Assembly (NCBI GenBank): GCA_040779345.1
Contig: JBFONU010000001.1
Span: 434,001-498,000 of the forward strand
Origin: Thalassotalea_H sp040779345
Lineage (GTDB): Bacteria; Pseudomonadota; Gammaproteobacteria; Enterobacterales; Alteromonadaceae
DNA: 64,000 nt
Direction: 5' to 3'
Shown here: in pieces, positions 63,296 through 64,000 of the stretch
Layout of the letters: each line of letters starts with the position of its first letter
Numbering within the stretch: position 1 is the first letter of the stretch
Translations under genes and position numbers: made by a program
The notes under the pieces: model-generated
What the model was told of the DNA's origin: nothing
Databases searched by the model: none
Seen by the model: the letters and a program-made list of their open reading frames with translations, nothing else

Positions 63296-64000
63296 TTAGT
63301 ATTTTATTGAGCAATTTCTTAGAGTTATTTGTAAAGGTGATTTGTCAGCGTTGTGTATATCGTTATTTAGTTTACTTGCTGTTTGTTTTATCGACATTAA
63401 ACAAAATCTATCTGTGGGAGTTTCAGCATCACTAATTGTGGTAAGTAAATAATGCGCAATATCTTTTTTTGAAAGGGAGAGAATAGTGTCTATCAACTGT
63501 TTCTTTTGATCAAAGTCGGTTTCTTTATTACAAATTGCGGTCCAAAAACGTTGGCTTTTTATGCGTAAACTGGTGTCTTTTTCTTGTAGTTGGCTTGCAA
63601 GACCATGCTGAAGGTGCTGCCATTCTTCTTCAGGCATTTGTTCAACCACACTATGGCAATGATGAATAAATTCATCCATCGCCTGCGCTAAATGTTCAGC
63701 ATCATAATTAGGAGACTGAATATAAAACGCAATCCCAGGGTAGCGATTAATCGGTACAAATCCAACACCAACTAAATAACCATATTGCTTCTCTGTGCGC
63801 ATTTCGTGAAAAAACTGCGGAGATAATATTTGACTGGCGATCATTGTTTTGGCAATTGTTGCTAACGACCTTTCTGCCATTGGATAATAGAGTACACAGG
63901 CATGGTCGTGTTCGGGAAGGTAAAGAGGGTATGAAATGTTACCTTTATCGCGAATATCTAATACAGGAATTCTGGCCTGATTACTTTTATCGTATTGGCC
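63296..64000 (-). CDS. M16 (insulinase/pitrilysin-like) peptidase, C-terminal part
   Basis: The frame runs open to the right edge, so the start is off-window; the visible 234 residues are the C-terminus. QILSPQFFHEMRTEKQYGYLVGVGF is the conserved C-terminal-domain segment of M16A enzymes (quoted key part: FFHEMRTEKQYGYLVG), in which Arg and Tyr help bind substrate. YYPMAERSLATIAKTMIASQ precedes it. The zinc-binding HxxEH would be upstream and is not seen. Such enzymes are zinc oligopeptidases, and pitrilysin (PtrA) is periplasmic. It is convergent with no gene; 145 nt separate it from the start of the sensor gene. Confidence 0.88.
   Translation of the reverse strand, partial: GQYDKSNQARIPVLDIRDKGNISYPLYLPEHDHACVLYYPMAERSLATIAKTMIASQILSPQFFHEMRTEKQYGYLVGVGFVPINRYPGIAFYIQSPNYDAEHLAQAMDEFIHHCHSVVEQMPEEEWQHLQHGLASQLQEKDTSLRIKSQRFWTAICNKETDFDQKKQLIDTILSLSKKDIAHYLLTTISDAETPTDRFCLMSIKQTASKLNNDIHNADKSPLQITLRNCSIKY

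Overview
The window looks like chromosome from a marine gammaproteobacterium of the Alteromonadales (Colwellia, Thalassotalea or Pseudoalteromonas type). The basis is the AT-rich sequence, the fau-rpiA-serA and ribH-nusB-thiL-pgpA gene orders, an Slr4-like S-layer protein, cysD-cysN-SLC13-cysC, fadIJ, a Bat/MoxR operon and a large propeller-GGDEF-EAL protein. The genus is inference. No rRNA, tRNA or CRISPR array was seen.

1-5.4 kb: the tail of a type II secretion/type IV pilus-like operon (PilO/GspM-like, PilP/GspC-like, lipoprotein secretin). It is followed by a monocistronic, very strongly expressed-looking gene for a secreted, acidic S-layer-like protein with a perfect EF-hand loop. That gene has its own promoter, a structured leader and a terminator.

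5.5-11.4 kb: a surface-glycan modification island with a GT4 glycosyltransferase, a PAPS-type sulfotransferase, a flippase, an asparagine-synthetase-like protein without the Cys nucleophile, and a second sulfotransferase-like protein.

11.6-23.6 kb: an AT-rich exopolysaccharide/capsule operon on the minus strand. In transcription order it holds PssD, PssE, GT2, GT2, flippase, pyruvyltransferase, GT4, [IS scar], Wzy, WecG/TagA and Wzz. The IS scar is an IS1634-like element, dead by one nonsense codon, beside remnants of an ISAs1-like transposase.

23.9-35 kb: housekeeping genes (ribH, nusB, thiL, pgpA, serA, rpiA, fau, a POT peptide transporter) mixed with sugar-nucleotide genes (ugd, galU, pgi; galE further on) that would feed UDP-glucose, UDP-glucuronate and UDP-galactose to the polysaccharide operon.

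35-42 kb: sulfate activation (cysD, cysN, an SLC13 permease with RCK domains, cysC) with a DHH phosphoesterase, then galE. The module makes PAPS, the donor for the sulfotransferases at 7 and 10.6 kb, and the DHH protein is a candidate for removing the PAP by-product. Together these suggest a sulfated, possibly uronate- and pyruvate-bearing surface glycan on an S-layered cell.

42-64 kb: an EAL-HDOD regulator, putP, an ECF sigma/anti-sigma pair, a six-gene Bat/MoxR operon, fadIJ behind a FadR-like operator, small unknown genes including one built of 54-bp tandem repeats, a 1529-residue propeller-PAS-GGDEF-EAL protein, and the end of an M16 protease gene.
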